Below are positions 24,155 to 36,197 of a DNA stretch of 64,000 nucleotides, piece by piece. Source of the stretch: Epiperipatus broadwayi. Its lineage: Eukaryota > Onychophora > Udeonychophora > Euonychophora > Peripatidae. Position numbers and translations under genes: made by a program. The notes beneath the pieces were generated by a model, which was not told the origin of the DNA, made no database searches, and saw only the letters and a program-made list of their open reading frames with translations. The stretch covers positions 2,912,001-2,976,000 of the forward strand of contig JAQFVV010000056.1 of the NCBI GenBank assembly GCA_028023455.1. The letters run 5' to 3'. How positions within the stretch are numbered: position 1 is the first letter of the stretch; the number at the start of each line of letters is the position of its first letter.

Positions 24155-27100
24155 CAGGCCTGGTGCAAGTGCATATACAGGTTATTCGCTGCACAAAGGT
24201 GCCTATAATAGTGGATGCCAAATTGACTCACATGTAATGGTAAAAAATATTTTAATAATTATATTACATTTTCATTTATTTTTATTTTCTACACAAAATT
24301 CTACAGTGTATATAGACATTACCTATATTCATGGAAAAAAGTATTGTGGTGGACAAGCAGGTGGACATTTTCTGTTCTCCATTAATTATTTTGTTGGAGG
24401 AAAAAAAAGGCATTAAAGATTTATTTTCTTTGCATAATTCATTATACTATTTGTAATGTGAATAATAAGAATTGCAGAGCCATTTTCTTATAGTTATATC
24501 CTCATTTGATATTTCTTGTTGATGAAGTGAAAATATAAGGCAATTTTATTTATAAAGCTTTATGTGTTTAATTCTCTAATATTTTAAATTGTATTCATAA
24601 ATCCATAGTAAGTATGATTTAAAATTTTTTATAATAACAAAGCATAAATTCACTTATACAAAAAATTCTTTATCACTAATTTACTGTAGATGTCTGAGTC
24701 TGGAAAAAACAAAAAAAATATTTGGTGCCCAAAATAGAAAATGAATGGCTGCAAAAGGGGAATTATGTCACCAACTGTCAGTCTCTTTGAGAAAGTTCTT
24801 GAAATCTTCAGCAAAAAAAAGAATACCATCAGCATCTCCATCTTCTGAAATTTGACAACCATCTTTGGAAGGAAGCAGTACAGAAGTGAAAGACAAACAA
24901 GAGAATGTTCCATCAACATCTGCAGAAAGAATAGAACAGAAACTCAATGACAAGAGTGTGCATCATCAACATCTGAAATATGGGGAGTAGAAGAACATTA
25001 ACAACAATGTTTTGGTTCAGCATCAATGGTTACTCTTGTTTCATAATTAGTTGAACAAAGTCAAATTGATGACATTTCAAAAAAAAATTGCTGTTTGGAA
25101 GATCCAGGTATGTGGCCAAAAAGGAGAGACTACTTAGTCAATATCCTCCTCTATAAATCATCAATTAGAATTTTCCAAGAGATAAGCCAGAAAAAAAAAT
25201 CCACTTATGAGAAGAAATATTAAGATTATGATTGGTCTACTTGATTACTAACATTCAGGATTTTGTTTACACTGCAAACTTTTCAGTGATGGCAAGTCAC
25301 AACTTAATAATGAATATGAATGAAAAGGCTGACACCACTTATCACATATTCTAAGTAAACATGAAAAAGTGAATCTCATATCAAAAATTGTACCAATTTT
25401 CCTCAACATCAAACAAATTTAGCAAAAATACCACAATTGATTCATGAGAATAGAAGTTGTAGGAGACAGAAAGAAAGTAGCTGATGATTTCCACAGATCA
25501 ACTGAGCAGTTATATGAAAACAATTACGGCAATGTTTTGAAGTAAGTAGGAAAATTCTCAAATTTTGATCTAGTTATGGCAGAAACTCTTATGCCATATT
25601 CAAAACCCAGCTTCAAAATATGTTACCCATTATTTAGGACACCAAATTCAAAATCAAATTCTTCACCTTCTTTTTGATGCTATAAGGCAAAATATATTAA
25701 AAATGGTCAAATATGCTAAGTATTTTTTGATTACTTTGGATCCAATCTCTGATGTTAGTCAAGTCAAGCAACAATTATAATTCATTTTGTATATTGTAAG
25801 AAAAATTAAACACAAATTAAATTAAAAAAACATTTTCTATGATTTTGTTCTGTAGATGACACAATGGGATAGGTATTGTTTGATTTTATTTTAAGTCATA
25901 TTCAAAGAATAAATTTAGATATTCAAAATTTTGGGGGGCCAGGGTATGAAAATGCCACTAATATGAAAAACAAATACAATGGGATACAGCTAAAAATACT
26001 GGAGAATACTCCTAGAACTTTTTATGTTCTTTGTTCAGCATATAGACTCAAATTAGTTATAAAGGATGCTTCAAAAACTTCATTTGAAATTGTTAATTTC
26101 TTCAATATAATTCAGGAATTTTACAATTTCTTTTTTGCATTCACAAAACAGTAGACTATTTTACTTAAATATGTAAAACCATTGTCTAATACAAGATAGG
26201 AAGGTCATGTGCAAGCAATTCCACCATTAAAACAGTAGGCAAAGAAATATATCTTGCTTTACAAGAAATTAAAAATGATACTACAAAATACATGGACACA
26301 AAGTTTTAGGCAAATGCATTGGCATCAAAATTAAAGTTATTTAAATTTATTTGTTCCCTGATTGTGTGGCATGTCATGAGCAAGATGTTACCGAGTCCTG
26401 ATTATAACCTGAGTGAAGCTTGCAAAAGTTTAAAAGAAATTAAAGATTTAAACAAATTTAAAACATATAAATCATTTGAGTTCATTATAAGTCATATGGC
26501 TCAAATAGCAGAAGACTTAGAGATCGACTCAAAAATTTTTGCCAGTACATAACAAAGAATAAAGAAAAGACTTTTTGAATATGAATTAAAAGACAAATAC
26601 ATCAAAGAGTTGAAATTAAATTTTAAAACATCTTTCTTTTTGGTAATAGATTCTGCATTAATGTTGTGTGAAAGGTTTGAAGTTTTGAGAGAATACAATG
26701 ACATATTTAAAGTTTTATCAACATTAACAGATTGGGATGAAAATGAAATTTTATCACACTGTAAGAATTTAGAATTAAAATTATCAGATTATTTAAATAA
26801 GAGTAGAGATATAGATGGTACATCCCTATTCGAGGAAATAAAATCTTTAAAATGTCTTTTAAATAAAAAGATAACCATCAAGAATATTTTAAATTTTATC
26901 TATAATAAGCATTTGGTTGACTGTTTCCCTAATACTGCCATTGCTTTAAGAATATATTTGACTTTACTGGTAACAATTGCCACTGCCAAAGAAGTTTCTC
27001 AAAATTAAATAAGATAAAAAAATTATCTAAGGCCCTCAATGTCACAGGAAAGATTATCAAACTTATCAACAATCTTTATAGAAAATGATTTATTAGATGA

Positions 27101-27321
27101 GTTGAATGCGATCGCCTTAATTAAAAATTTATCTAGTTTAAAGGCTAGAAAAGTTCCTTTGTAATAAAAATATTTCAGTTTAATTAATCATTTTATGTTT
27201 CATTATTTACATATAGTAAAAAAATGTGCAGATGTATGTTCAATTTGTTTTAGGCCTAAGAAAAATAAGGGTTCCGAAAAGTGGTTTGCACAGGTGCCTC
27301 ATACTTCAGTGCCGTCACTGA
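24155..27321 (+). mobile_element. hAT-family DNA transposon (zf-TTF/DUF4371, ZMYM-like type), decayed
   Basis: The left end begins CAGGCCTGG (24155) and the right end, reverse-complemented, begins CAGTGACGG (ending 27321). Both continue with similar subterminal sequence (AGGTGCC near each end). The 8 bp outside are ATTTTACT (24147-24154) and ATTTTATT (27322-27329), 7 of 8 matching, the size expected of hAT target duplications. The interior encodes a broken hAT transposase. The flanks are AT-rich, so the boundary claim is moderately strong. Confidence 0.72.
24690..27164 (+). pseudogene. hAT transposase relic (zf-TTF, DUF4371, hAT dimerisation)
   Basis: Pieces appear in the expected order of a ZMYM1-like hAT transposase: an N-terminal start near MSESGKNKKNIW (24690), DPGMWPKRRDYL near 25100, a TTF-type zinc finger segment GFCLHCKLFSD (about 25258-25290), and the catalytic-core segment GGPGYENATNMKNKYNG with NTPRTFYVLCSAYRL (25930-26060). 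The C-terminal hAT dimerisation region follows: FPNTAIALRIYLTLLVTIAT at about 26925-26985, then MSQERLSNLSTIFIENDL in another frame near 27040-27095. Such proteins cut and paste the element in the nucleus. Many stops and shifts show it is dead. The longest open part is 132 codons (26610-27008). Confidence 0.82.
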
Positions 27322-27329
27322 TTTTATTT

Positions 27330-28758
27330 ACATACGCACATGCATGCATGCAGATATAATTCATTATAGGGATAGGTCTTTCTAGATTCTCTATCAGAAA
27401 GACAAATCTTCTTTACTTATCAGGCTAATACACATTTGACTGCTTGAAATTCATTTTATCTTGTTAATAGTAATTAGATTTCCTTTTTGACTACTATTGA
27501 ATGGTTCAAACACTATGCTACAGAAATAATAGCGTGGACTAACTATTATACCAGAGACTATTCATATATATATTTTCAAACACATGTACTTTAAATACGG
27601 TGTATTCATTTTAATGACATTTATCCAATTATCCAATGTATGACAACTAACGAGGGTAGAGAAAACGCTAATCAACAAGTTATTTCTGAGTCCCTATTGA
27701 CTAAACTATTGAATCAATATCTAGAACAAACATTCACTTTATACTTAAGCAATTAAGAATAACTTTTAAAGAAAACACTTATGCCAAAAAAGAAGTATTC
27801 TTTTAATTTAATTTTTCTAAACAAGTGTTACAGTAACGATTAAATTAATCCAATTAAAATGTTTTCAATTACTAGTACTAAAGTATTTCATGCACTCCCC
27901 ATTACCAGTTTTTAAATTATTATTATTAAAATATAATGTGCAAAAATAAATAGTGTGTGCATTTTAATTTTAAGAAAAATCATAAATCAGTATAACAAGA
28001 TGGTTTGCTAATAAAATCCGATTTAGGTTTAATTGAGCTGTGCAGAATACAGAAAAAAACCTCCATCCCTACTCTCTTTCTCACACACACAGAAACAAAT
28101 TGGTCTGCATATTAATAAATGATTCATTAAAATTAAAATGGGTGAATTGAAAATTCTTGTACGAGAGTTTGATTTTAATGCTTAATGAAACATAAGAATT
28201 CTCTTTTAGCAGTATATATAATAATAATAATCGTGTTTAAGATAGCAATGATAATCTGCGCGCACACACACATATATATATGGCTCTAGTACTTGTAAAG
28301 TCAAAACTTAGAGATTAAATATATTTGTGACTATTAACGTAATAAGTAATAACGTTTAACTTCATATTTTTTTTTTAAGGCATACAATTTTCTACATGTG
28401 TCGGTATAAACAAATTATTGATATTTCGTCATTAGCAGTCACCCATAAATGAACATATTTAAACTCTGGAAAAAAAAAAAAAACATACACAGGGATATAA
28501 AGACAAGGAATAAAAAGTTAAAAATGGGTTAATGATGACGTTATAAAAACGTATCTGTGAAACACAAATACAGGCATATATATCATTTACAAGTCCTTCG
28601 TTTACATATATCATCTTGCAATACTGTTTCTTAATTTTTTTGCAGCAACTCTATCTAATGAAAGCAGTTCTGTATTTCATTTTTTTACATTTTTGTTTGA
28701 GCACTCATTATAATTATCTGTTTCAAGCAGATGTAATGAAATATGTATTTTAAAGTAC
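27330..28758. other. Spacer between two hAT elements
   Basis: AT-rich, with short CA/TA runs near 28265 and an A-run near 28470. No coding signature. Confidence 0.5.
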
Positions 28759-29009
28759 ATCTATGATAGGCATGTGAAACTCATTCAAACAACGAATGGG
28801 CCATTTAATGTGACTGGTCAGTTTCTCGCGGGCCACATCACATTTACAAATTTTAAATTTTTTTTATTTTGAAGTGAGAATGCAGAAATATAGGTGAAGT
28901 AATTAAAGCATATTATGTAGTTTAGTGAATTTAGTTCAATAATATACAAATGATACACTATTGCTTTTATTTAAACATTTATTTTATTTTATTACATATT
29001 TATAAAATT

Positions 29010-30850
29010 ACATTTTATTATTTTTCCGGAAACTTGCCAGCGCTTTCCTCCTAATAGTTTTCCAATATCTGGATTCAAAGACTGAGAACAAACAATTTTC
29101 ATTATGGCAGATAGATGTTTATCAATTAACCTTGATCTGTAAACTGTTTTATTTAATTTCATGCATGAAATAATTGCTCACATAAGTATTTACTTCCAAA
29201 AAAGCATAAAATTTGTGCAGCAAATTTTTTAATTTCAGGGTATCTTTCACCTTAAATAGGAATATATTTTGGGAGTTCCTACTTCTCAATATTTGTTTTT
29301 TAAAATCAAATCATTCTGGAAATCAATTCCAGGCGCATCACAGTCGAAGCTTTTTCAACTTCAAAGGCAAAAAGTCCATTGAAAAGAGAAAAAAAAATTT
29401 TCTAACTCCTTGAAATTATCCAAATGTTTATCGAATTCATTTTTTATGTTTTTAATTTTTGCAGAGTATTGTGAAACAAGCAACTTTGATATTATGCTTT
29501 CAACTGCTCACACATAGGAAAATATGAGAAAATGTTCATTTGCAAATGATTTTTAAACAAATTCAGTTTTTATACAAAGCTTGCAACTGCATCATACATG
29601 TTCATTACCAATTGATCTTTGCCTTGCAATGTAATATTAAGATTATTCACATGGCCTGTAATATCTATTAAAAATGCTAGGTCTTGTACCCACAATGGAT
29701 CTTTTATAACCGATATATTTTTGTTGTTTTCATCTTTCATTTCAAAAAATAATATTATTTCCTCCAAAATCAGATAGAAGCTCTTTAGGACATTGTGGCA
29801 GAACAACCAATGAACTTCTGTATAATAAGGAAGATCTTTGAATTCAGATTTTAAATCTTTAAAAAACAGAGTAAATTGGTGATGGTTAAGTGCTCTCAAT
29901 CGAATACAGTTGACTATCTTTGTAACTGTTTTAAGTACTTGGCCCATTTTTAATAATTTTAAATAGAGAACTTGTTGGTGAATGAGGCAATGAAAAGCTT
30001 TGATTTTCAGTTTATCTGGATTCTCATCTTGTAATTTCCTTGTCAGTCATGACACAAAACCTTTAGTTTCATCCGTCATCGATTTAACACCATCAGTTGT
30101 CACAGAAACAAACTTGTCAAGAGGCAAGTTAAATTTTTTTAAAATGCTCCATACGGCATCAAAAATATCTTCATCAGTTGTTGTTTTGTGAAGAGGGATG
30201 AATTCCAACAATTTTTTGGTGTTACTCATGTTATTATCACAACCCAAAAAAAAAAACAACTTGTGCAACTTCTCTTATATCCATGCTTTCATCAATCACA
30301 ATTGAAAAGAACTGGATTTTGGTTGATATTTCCTGTAGTTGCAAAATAATGTCATCTGCCAATTTAGTAATTCTATTTGCTACTATGTTTCTTGATAATG
30401 AGATGTCTCAAAATGCCTGTTCTTTTTCTGGACAGACAAATTTGACAGCTTTTATCATACATTCCTTGATTAAAGAACTATCAGTGAATGATTTTGAATG
30501 TTTTGCTAATAAATAGCTTATTTTGTAACTAGCTCTCATTACTGATTCATTATTTTTCATGAATTTTTGTAAGCACTCCTTGCTGGCTGTTTAATGAATT
30601 CTTCATTGTTTTTAATTTTTTTTCTCTTATTTTTGCTTCAAAGCACAAAAATTATTCTTCATGATTAGTTCTATAATGTTGCTTAAGGTTGTATTCTTTA
30701 GTGACACTAATCATTTCTTTGCAAATTAAGCATGTAATCTTATTGTTCACTTTTACACAAAAATAGTTCAGTTCCCATCTTTCTTGAAATTTTCTTCCAT
30801 CATCATCTATCTTTTGTTTTTTATTTAGCATTGGAAGTGCCATTTTTCTG
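29010..30850 (-). pseudogene. BED-finger hAT transposase relic
   Basis: Minus-strand pieces in order. An N-terminal BED-type zinc finger starts at MALPMLNKKQKIDDDGRKF (about 30845) with CLICKEMISVTKEYNLKQHY. Next is a segment with FIPLHKTTTDEDIFDAVW and SVTTDGVKSMTD (30268-30047; the D of TTDG fits the first catalytic acid of hAT cores). Then VTKIVNCIRLRALNHHQF, YYTEVHWLF and DPLWVQDLAFLIDITGHVN (29947-29570). The C-terminus is YRSRLIDKHLSAIMKIV with SLNPDIGKLL (about 29140-29020). Order and wording match transposases related to vertebrate GTF2IRD2 and FAM200-type domesticated hATs. Frameshifts and stops separate the parts. Confidence 0.85.
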
Positions 30851-30878
30851 TAATAAAAATAGAGCTTGTCAAGCGTTG

Positions 30879-30935
30879 TTAGCCGAGAGGTCATCACAGC
30901 CGCCTTGCAAGCAAGTAGTTGGTTGCAGCAACTAC
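30879..30935 (+). other. tRNA-like fragment (SINE head or tRNA pseudogene)
   Basis: TTAGCCGAGAGGTC resembles an A box, followed by CACAGCCGCCTTGCAAGC, closely matching CACAGCCGCCTTACAAGC at about 61363. The B-box position is degenerate. It lies in the 5' part of the hAT element. Too incomplete to be a functional tRNA. Confidence 0.4.
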
Positions 30936-31464
30936 TTTTACTTACATTTTTTGAATGACTTATAAAAAAAAAACAATCCACAAATTTTAACACACTGATT
31001 GAGACAAAAAAAAACTAGTGCAACTACCTTTTGTTACAATTCTAAGAAAAACCCCACATCTGCAGATAGGATTGCTGCGTTGGTGGCATGAATAGTAGAC
31101 TAAAGTTTTGCTGCAATGTATTTATGTTATCAGAAGCACTGCTGCACATTATTAATGTTGCCAGCTTTGGTGTTCATGATATCTCAAATGCTTCATTATC
31201 ATAAAAGCGTGTCGTCAAAAATATTTAGCCATGTGTATAACCGAAATTTATAAATTAGCTATGTATGTAACCAACAATTATTGTCTATATTTTAGTTCAT
31301 GTAATTAAATATAAAAGTTTGTTTTTTAAAAAGTTTTTTAAAATTAATTTATTGTTTACAACATATTCTGTTTTCATTTTATTTCATAGCATCATAGCCG
31401 CGGGTCATGAAAAATCACATCGCGGGCTGCATGCGCCTACTAGTTTGACATGTCAGATCTAAGA

Positions 31465-33870
31465 CATTGCACATAGGAAATAAATAGGATGGAGTTGGAT
31501 TAAAAATATCATAATGTTGTGTTTGATAAAAAGAAATTAATCTTTGAGTTTAAAGTTTATAACTGGGTTAAATGAGATATTGTAATATCAATCTTAATAA
31601 ATGATTAGTAATAATCATTATCATATTTATCTAAAGTGGACAATGTAAAATGTGTAAGTGCAAAAAAAATATTTGCATTTGTAGATTCTAGTAAAAAATA
31701 TATATCAGAGTGGTGGAAAAAAGGCAGAAAAAGAGAAAAATATTAAAAATTGTAAACTAATTAATCTTATAACAATTTTATATACAGTTATTAAAATTTT
31801 TTTTAGACAATATTGGATTCAAGAAAATTAAGAAAACCACATAACTGGATTTAAAAAGTGATTATAGCATAATAATATTAAAATAAGTTATATGGAAGTC
31901 CAATAAGAATAAGATTTTATTTGATTTTTCCGTTTATGAAAAGCTATTTGAATGTATAAACATTTTTGCTGTTATCAAAGCTTGAGAATATCATGATATA
32001 AACTCGGGATAATTTCAAATTCTGAAGAATATTTATTAAAAATATAACAGCAATTATTTGACTGTAATGATACAAAAGTGAGCAATAATAAAAATATGAT
32101 AGAATAATTAAACTTTTTGCTGTGCTGATGGTTTTGTGAATTAAAATGGAAAGCAAAAACACCAAAAATAAATGGAAACTATTGAAATCATTTACATTTT
32201 GCAGACAATGAGTGTTTTATAAATAAAGACTTGTTGTTTATAAGAACTGATTAAAAAAATACAGTAAATTAGAATTAAATTTGGATGGAGTATTCTTATA
32301 GAAATGGATTAGCATTGGCAAGATTTAGTAAGCTAGAGATTGAGATTCTTTTTACAAAAAGTAAAAGAATTCATGATATTTTTATTTATTTAATGAGCAA
32401 TTTGCGTTTAGAAAAGATATTAAAAAAAATCCTAGAGTTTGTCGATTGTTATTGAGATTGTCTAAGTGTTGACTGATTTTAATGATATATATATAATACA
32501 CAGTATAACTCAAAAAAGATTATATATATATATAGAGAGAGAGAGTGAGAGAATTTTTTTTTAATAATTTGTTAGTTATACAGTAAAAAAAAAGATATAG
32601 ATGGGGAAAAGTTTTATTAAAAAATGATAATTGAAAGGGTTACTTCTTAAAAATCATAAGATATTCAAGGACTGAAAGTAATGATGTGAGCAGTTGAAGC
32701 CTTTTTCCATGATCTATGAAATTCATAATCCACCACTCTATCACTGTACTAAACTGTATAGTATTTATTAATAAAAAAATTGTACTCAAAATTAAAGATA
32801 TTTACAAAATTAAATAATATTATTATAGAAAAAATAGTAGAGAAAGAGATGTAAGAATGCATGGAGGTGTAAGGATGCATAGAGGTGTGAGGATGTTAAT
32901 ATAATAACAATATATCTGTCTGATCTTGTGTGACTTACATACATGTGAATCTGAAGTGAAAAACTTCAAATGTTCAATGGGCTTAAATTTTATTTGCCAA
33001 TAGCTAGTTCATAACTTATTTAGCTATATATCCAATATTGATCAGTTAATGGGTATTAATTATTATTAAGTACTAGTCAAAGCAAGAGTAACTTCCCCCA
33101 TAAAATAATTAACAGCAGTCAAATAATACCTTCTATTTCACTGCTACTGTATGAAAAGCAATTAAAAAAAAAAACACCGTACAAATGCACATATAAGAAT
33201 AAATGCAAACGAAATTAAAATATCATGGATAAAATGTTCAAAAGAAAATATTAGCAGGACAATAATAGTAGATTAATACTTTTAAAGAATTGAAAAATAA
33301 AAATTGTAATGCATTAATGGGCTTAAATAAGAGCAGTAATTTTTTTGCCCATTAAAATGTAATCTACCAAAAAGGTTTGATAAAGCATTTATTTGGAGAA
33401 TAGATTTTTTGGCAACAAATATGGGAATTAAAAAAAGAGAGAAAAATATTGGAAACTTTAAAAAATGTGAATTTGAAAAAGTAAACTAGAAGGATAAAAT
33501 TAGCAATCTAAAAATATTAAAATAATAACAAAAAAGGGTTACTTTTGAAAAATTATAGAAAGAGAAATTGTTATTAGGTGTATTTAAATACATAAGAATT
33601 ACAAAAGTTATATTATAAAAGATTGTAGATGATGTGAATAAAAGAGTGAAAAGAAGTTGATTGATGAATATTTGAGAAATAAAGTAGTCTTGTTTTTCAA
33701 AATAATTTTATTATATACAATAATAAGCATAAAATATTAGTGTACACATATTGAAATCATTTGTTATAAAAAACTGAAAAACTTAGAAGCTAGATTCTGT
33801 AGATGATTAATATGACAATTATTAGTCTGTGAAATTGTGAGAATGGAGTAATGCATAATCATTTAACTCC
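31465..33870 (+). pseudogene. Possible LINE reverse-transcriptase relic (about 31690-32440), rest unassigned
   Basis: In shifting plus frames one can read SLITILYTVIKIFF near 31765-31805, ENHITGFKK near 31835, and DFSVYEKLFECIN near 31925-31965. These resemble the RT fingers and motif A of endonuclease-type LINEs, followed by EYHDIN and KNIYKKYNSNYL-like segments. Every piece is short and needs frame jumps, so the call is weak. The remainder to 33870 is AT-rich with a (TA)n/(GA)n run at 32520-32550 and no other recognised feature. Confidence 0.35.
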
Positions 33871-35680
33871 TGTCAAAGAACACCACTCGATTGACAACAA
33901 AAGATATCAAAGTCCTCCTTATGATGACTGTTACTATATTGCATGTTATCTGTTTTTTGAAAAGTAATTGATGATAATGATGTGTTAATAAATCTAATTA
34001 GTAAAGATAAATGTAATAAAAATAATGGTGAACTGCAAGTATGAATCTCAAAAATCAAGTTCTCTTTCTACAAAAAAATAATTTAGTTATATGTGTGCCT
34101 GTAGTGTGTGTGTCATTTATATTGATTTCTAAATATTTTTTGTAAACTTCTTTAAGCACATTACATTATACCTATCAATTTAAAAATAAATATTTTTATT
34201 TCAATAGTGATTTCATTAATAACAGTGTATGAATTTCAATTAATTTTTATTTGCTCAGTAATTTAGTTTTTATTTTGACATTCTGACAATAATATGGTTT
34301 GTACTTTTCATTATATTATCAAAGAAGCAATAATAGTCTTATTACTCTTTTATACTTTGAGCTTCTCTCAATAAAAATTCTTTCTTCCATCTAAAATTTG
34401 TGTCAATCTTCATCTCAGTAATCGATTAGTCTTTTCAGGCTTGAAAGCTTTCTGTGATTGGATATTGAGAAAAAGACACATCTAAAAACTGACCTGTGGG
34501 TCAATGTAGTGAATATCATAAGGTAGAGTCTAAAGGGAATTCATCTTGCTTCTTTTTTTTTAATTCTCTAGTTTGAAAGTTGCTATGGTAACTTAAAAAT
34601 AATTTTTACATACTGCAGAGCAATTTTCATGTTTGTACAAGTGGATACACAATGTAATGGAATCTAAATCACAATAAAAGAACAAAATTATATCAACCTT
34701 TCCTAGATAGTTTGATATTTTTTTGTAAGAAAATGAAATTTAGTCAAAATTGATGTTCTTGTCAAAAAAAATTATGCAACTTAGAAAGCTTCTGCAAAAT
34801 TTAGAAATATAGTTCTGTAAAAGAATCAGGTAAATATTAGAAATGTTTTAAATCAAACTAACAATTTCACTATCTTTGAGCAAATAATAAAAACATTTGA
34901 TTTAAGTTGACATATGCTTTCCAATTTTAATAACAGTGATTTAAAAATAAATAACACGCATATATGTTATAACTTAATAAATTAGTTATCTAATTATATA
35001 ATATATACTTATATCATCTTTGCCACTATCATCATCATCACTTTCAGCTATTACCAATTAATTGCTTAATGGTATAATCCAGTTACTCCAATTTCTCTTT
35101 TTTTCATATTATGTTAGAAAATTGTTATCTTATCATCCATCAAACATTTGGTCTTTTTCTAGGTCTCCTATAATCTTTTGAAATCCAGTTTAGAATTTTA
35201 GTAGCTTATTATATTTATTACAAATAAATATATTACATCTCCATTTAGTCTCTTAATTTTTCTAATGATATCACTGATATTTATTTACCTTCTCATTCAA
35301 ATAATTCTATTTCAATCTCTTTTTGTTAATCATTATGCACATTTTTGTACAGTGTGAAAAATTCAAACTAGATTTTGGATAAAACATCTCTACTTCTGAA
35401 ATTGTTTAAGCCTTTCCTGTCTATATAATCTTTGTACAATTATGTTTTTTAATTTCAGATCAAAGTTTGAAATTCTAAAGTCATAAATTGTGTCTAATGA
35501 ATGATTTAGGTTTGATTTATATTTATTTATTTTATAGCAAAATAAATAACCACTTTAAATAACCTAGTGTTTCCAAACATTAAAATTGGAGAAAATTCTG
35601 AATTTATTTAGGAATTTTCAACTATATTCAAAACTTGAATTACATCTTGGAATTTTCCAATATTAAAAAAAAAACCTAAT
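33871..35680. other. AT-rich DNA without recognised feature
   Basis: No coding signature or repeat partner on either strand. Confidence 0.5.
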
Positions 35681-35693
35681 AATTTAATTGATT

Positions 35694-36184
35694 CACAGAG
35701 GCAAAACTCTCCATAGAGTAGTGCCATTCACTGCAAGACAGAGTAATCAATGGATGCAGAAAGGTTTGTGCATAAAATCCCTATCTAGTGCCTATGTATC
35801 CAATATCCCCAGACTAGTTTCTAGCTTGTTGCTTTCATTAGTGAGGAGCCTTGATCTGACTGCACTGCACCTAGATCTTAGAATCTAATGCAATCCCCCA
35901 GCAGTCACCTTAAAAAAAGTAAAAGATGGCTGTTGGAGGATTGCATTAAATCCTAAGATCTAAGTGCAGTGCTCTCAGATCCAAGGCTCCTCACTAATGA
36001 AAACTACAAGGTAGAAACTAGTCTGTGGATATTGAATGAGTTCGAGACAGGGATTTTAGGTACAAACCTTCCTGCATCCATTGATTACTCTGGCTTGCAC
36101 TGAGTGGCACTACTATATGGAAAGTTTTGCCTCTGTAAAAATCAGCTAGTGTAAGCATAAAAAAAGTGATCACATGATGTTTGA
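35694..36184. mobile_element. Palindromic hammerhead-family-2 element with flanking direct repeats
   Basis: The left arm (35697-35922) and right arm (about 35926-36138) are reverse complements, starting and ending ACAGAGGCAAAACT / AGTTTTGCCTCTGT. A further tail to about 36184 also occurs at 55 kb (TGATCACATGATG). Flanks AATTTAATTGATT (35681-35693) and TAATTAATTGATT (about 36185-36197) look like a 13-bp target duplication. Each arm holds a hammerhead-like site with GAAACTAGTC kept, but with CTAATGA in place of CTGATGA. Non-coding. Confidence 0.75.
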
Positions 36185-36197
36185 TAATTAATTGATT

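Larger units (their letters stand above)
28767..31456 (-). mobile_element. hAT-family DNA transposon (Charlie/GTF2IRD2-like type), decayed
   Basis: Terminal inverted repeats TAGGCATGTGAAACTC (left) and CTGACATGTCAAACTA (right, reverse-complemented) agree at most positions. They are flanked by ATCTATGA (28759-28766) and ATCTAAGA (31457-31464), an 8-bp target duplication with one difference. GC-richer subterminal blocks (CGCGGGCCACATCACA on the left, ATCACATCGCGGGC on the right) sit next to the ends. Length is about 2.7 kb, usual for a hAT, and the interior encodes a BED-finger transposase on the minus strand. Confidence 0.83.
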
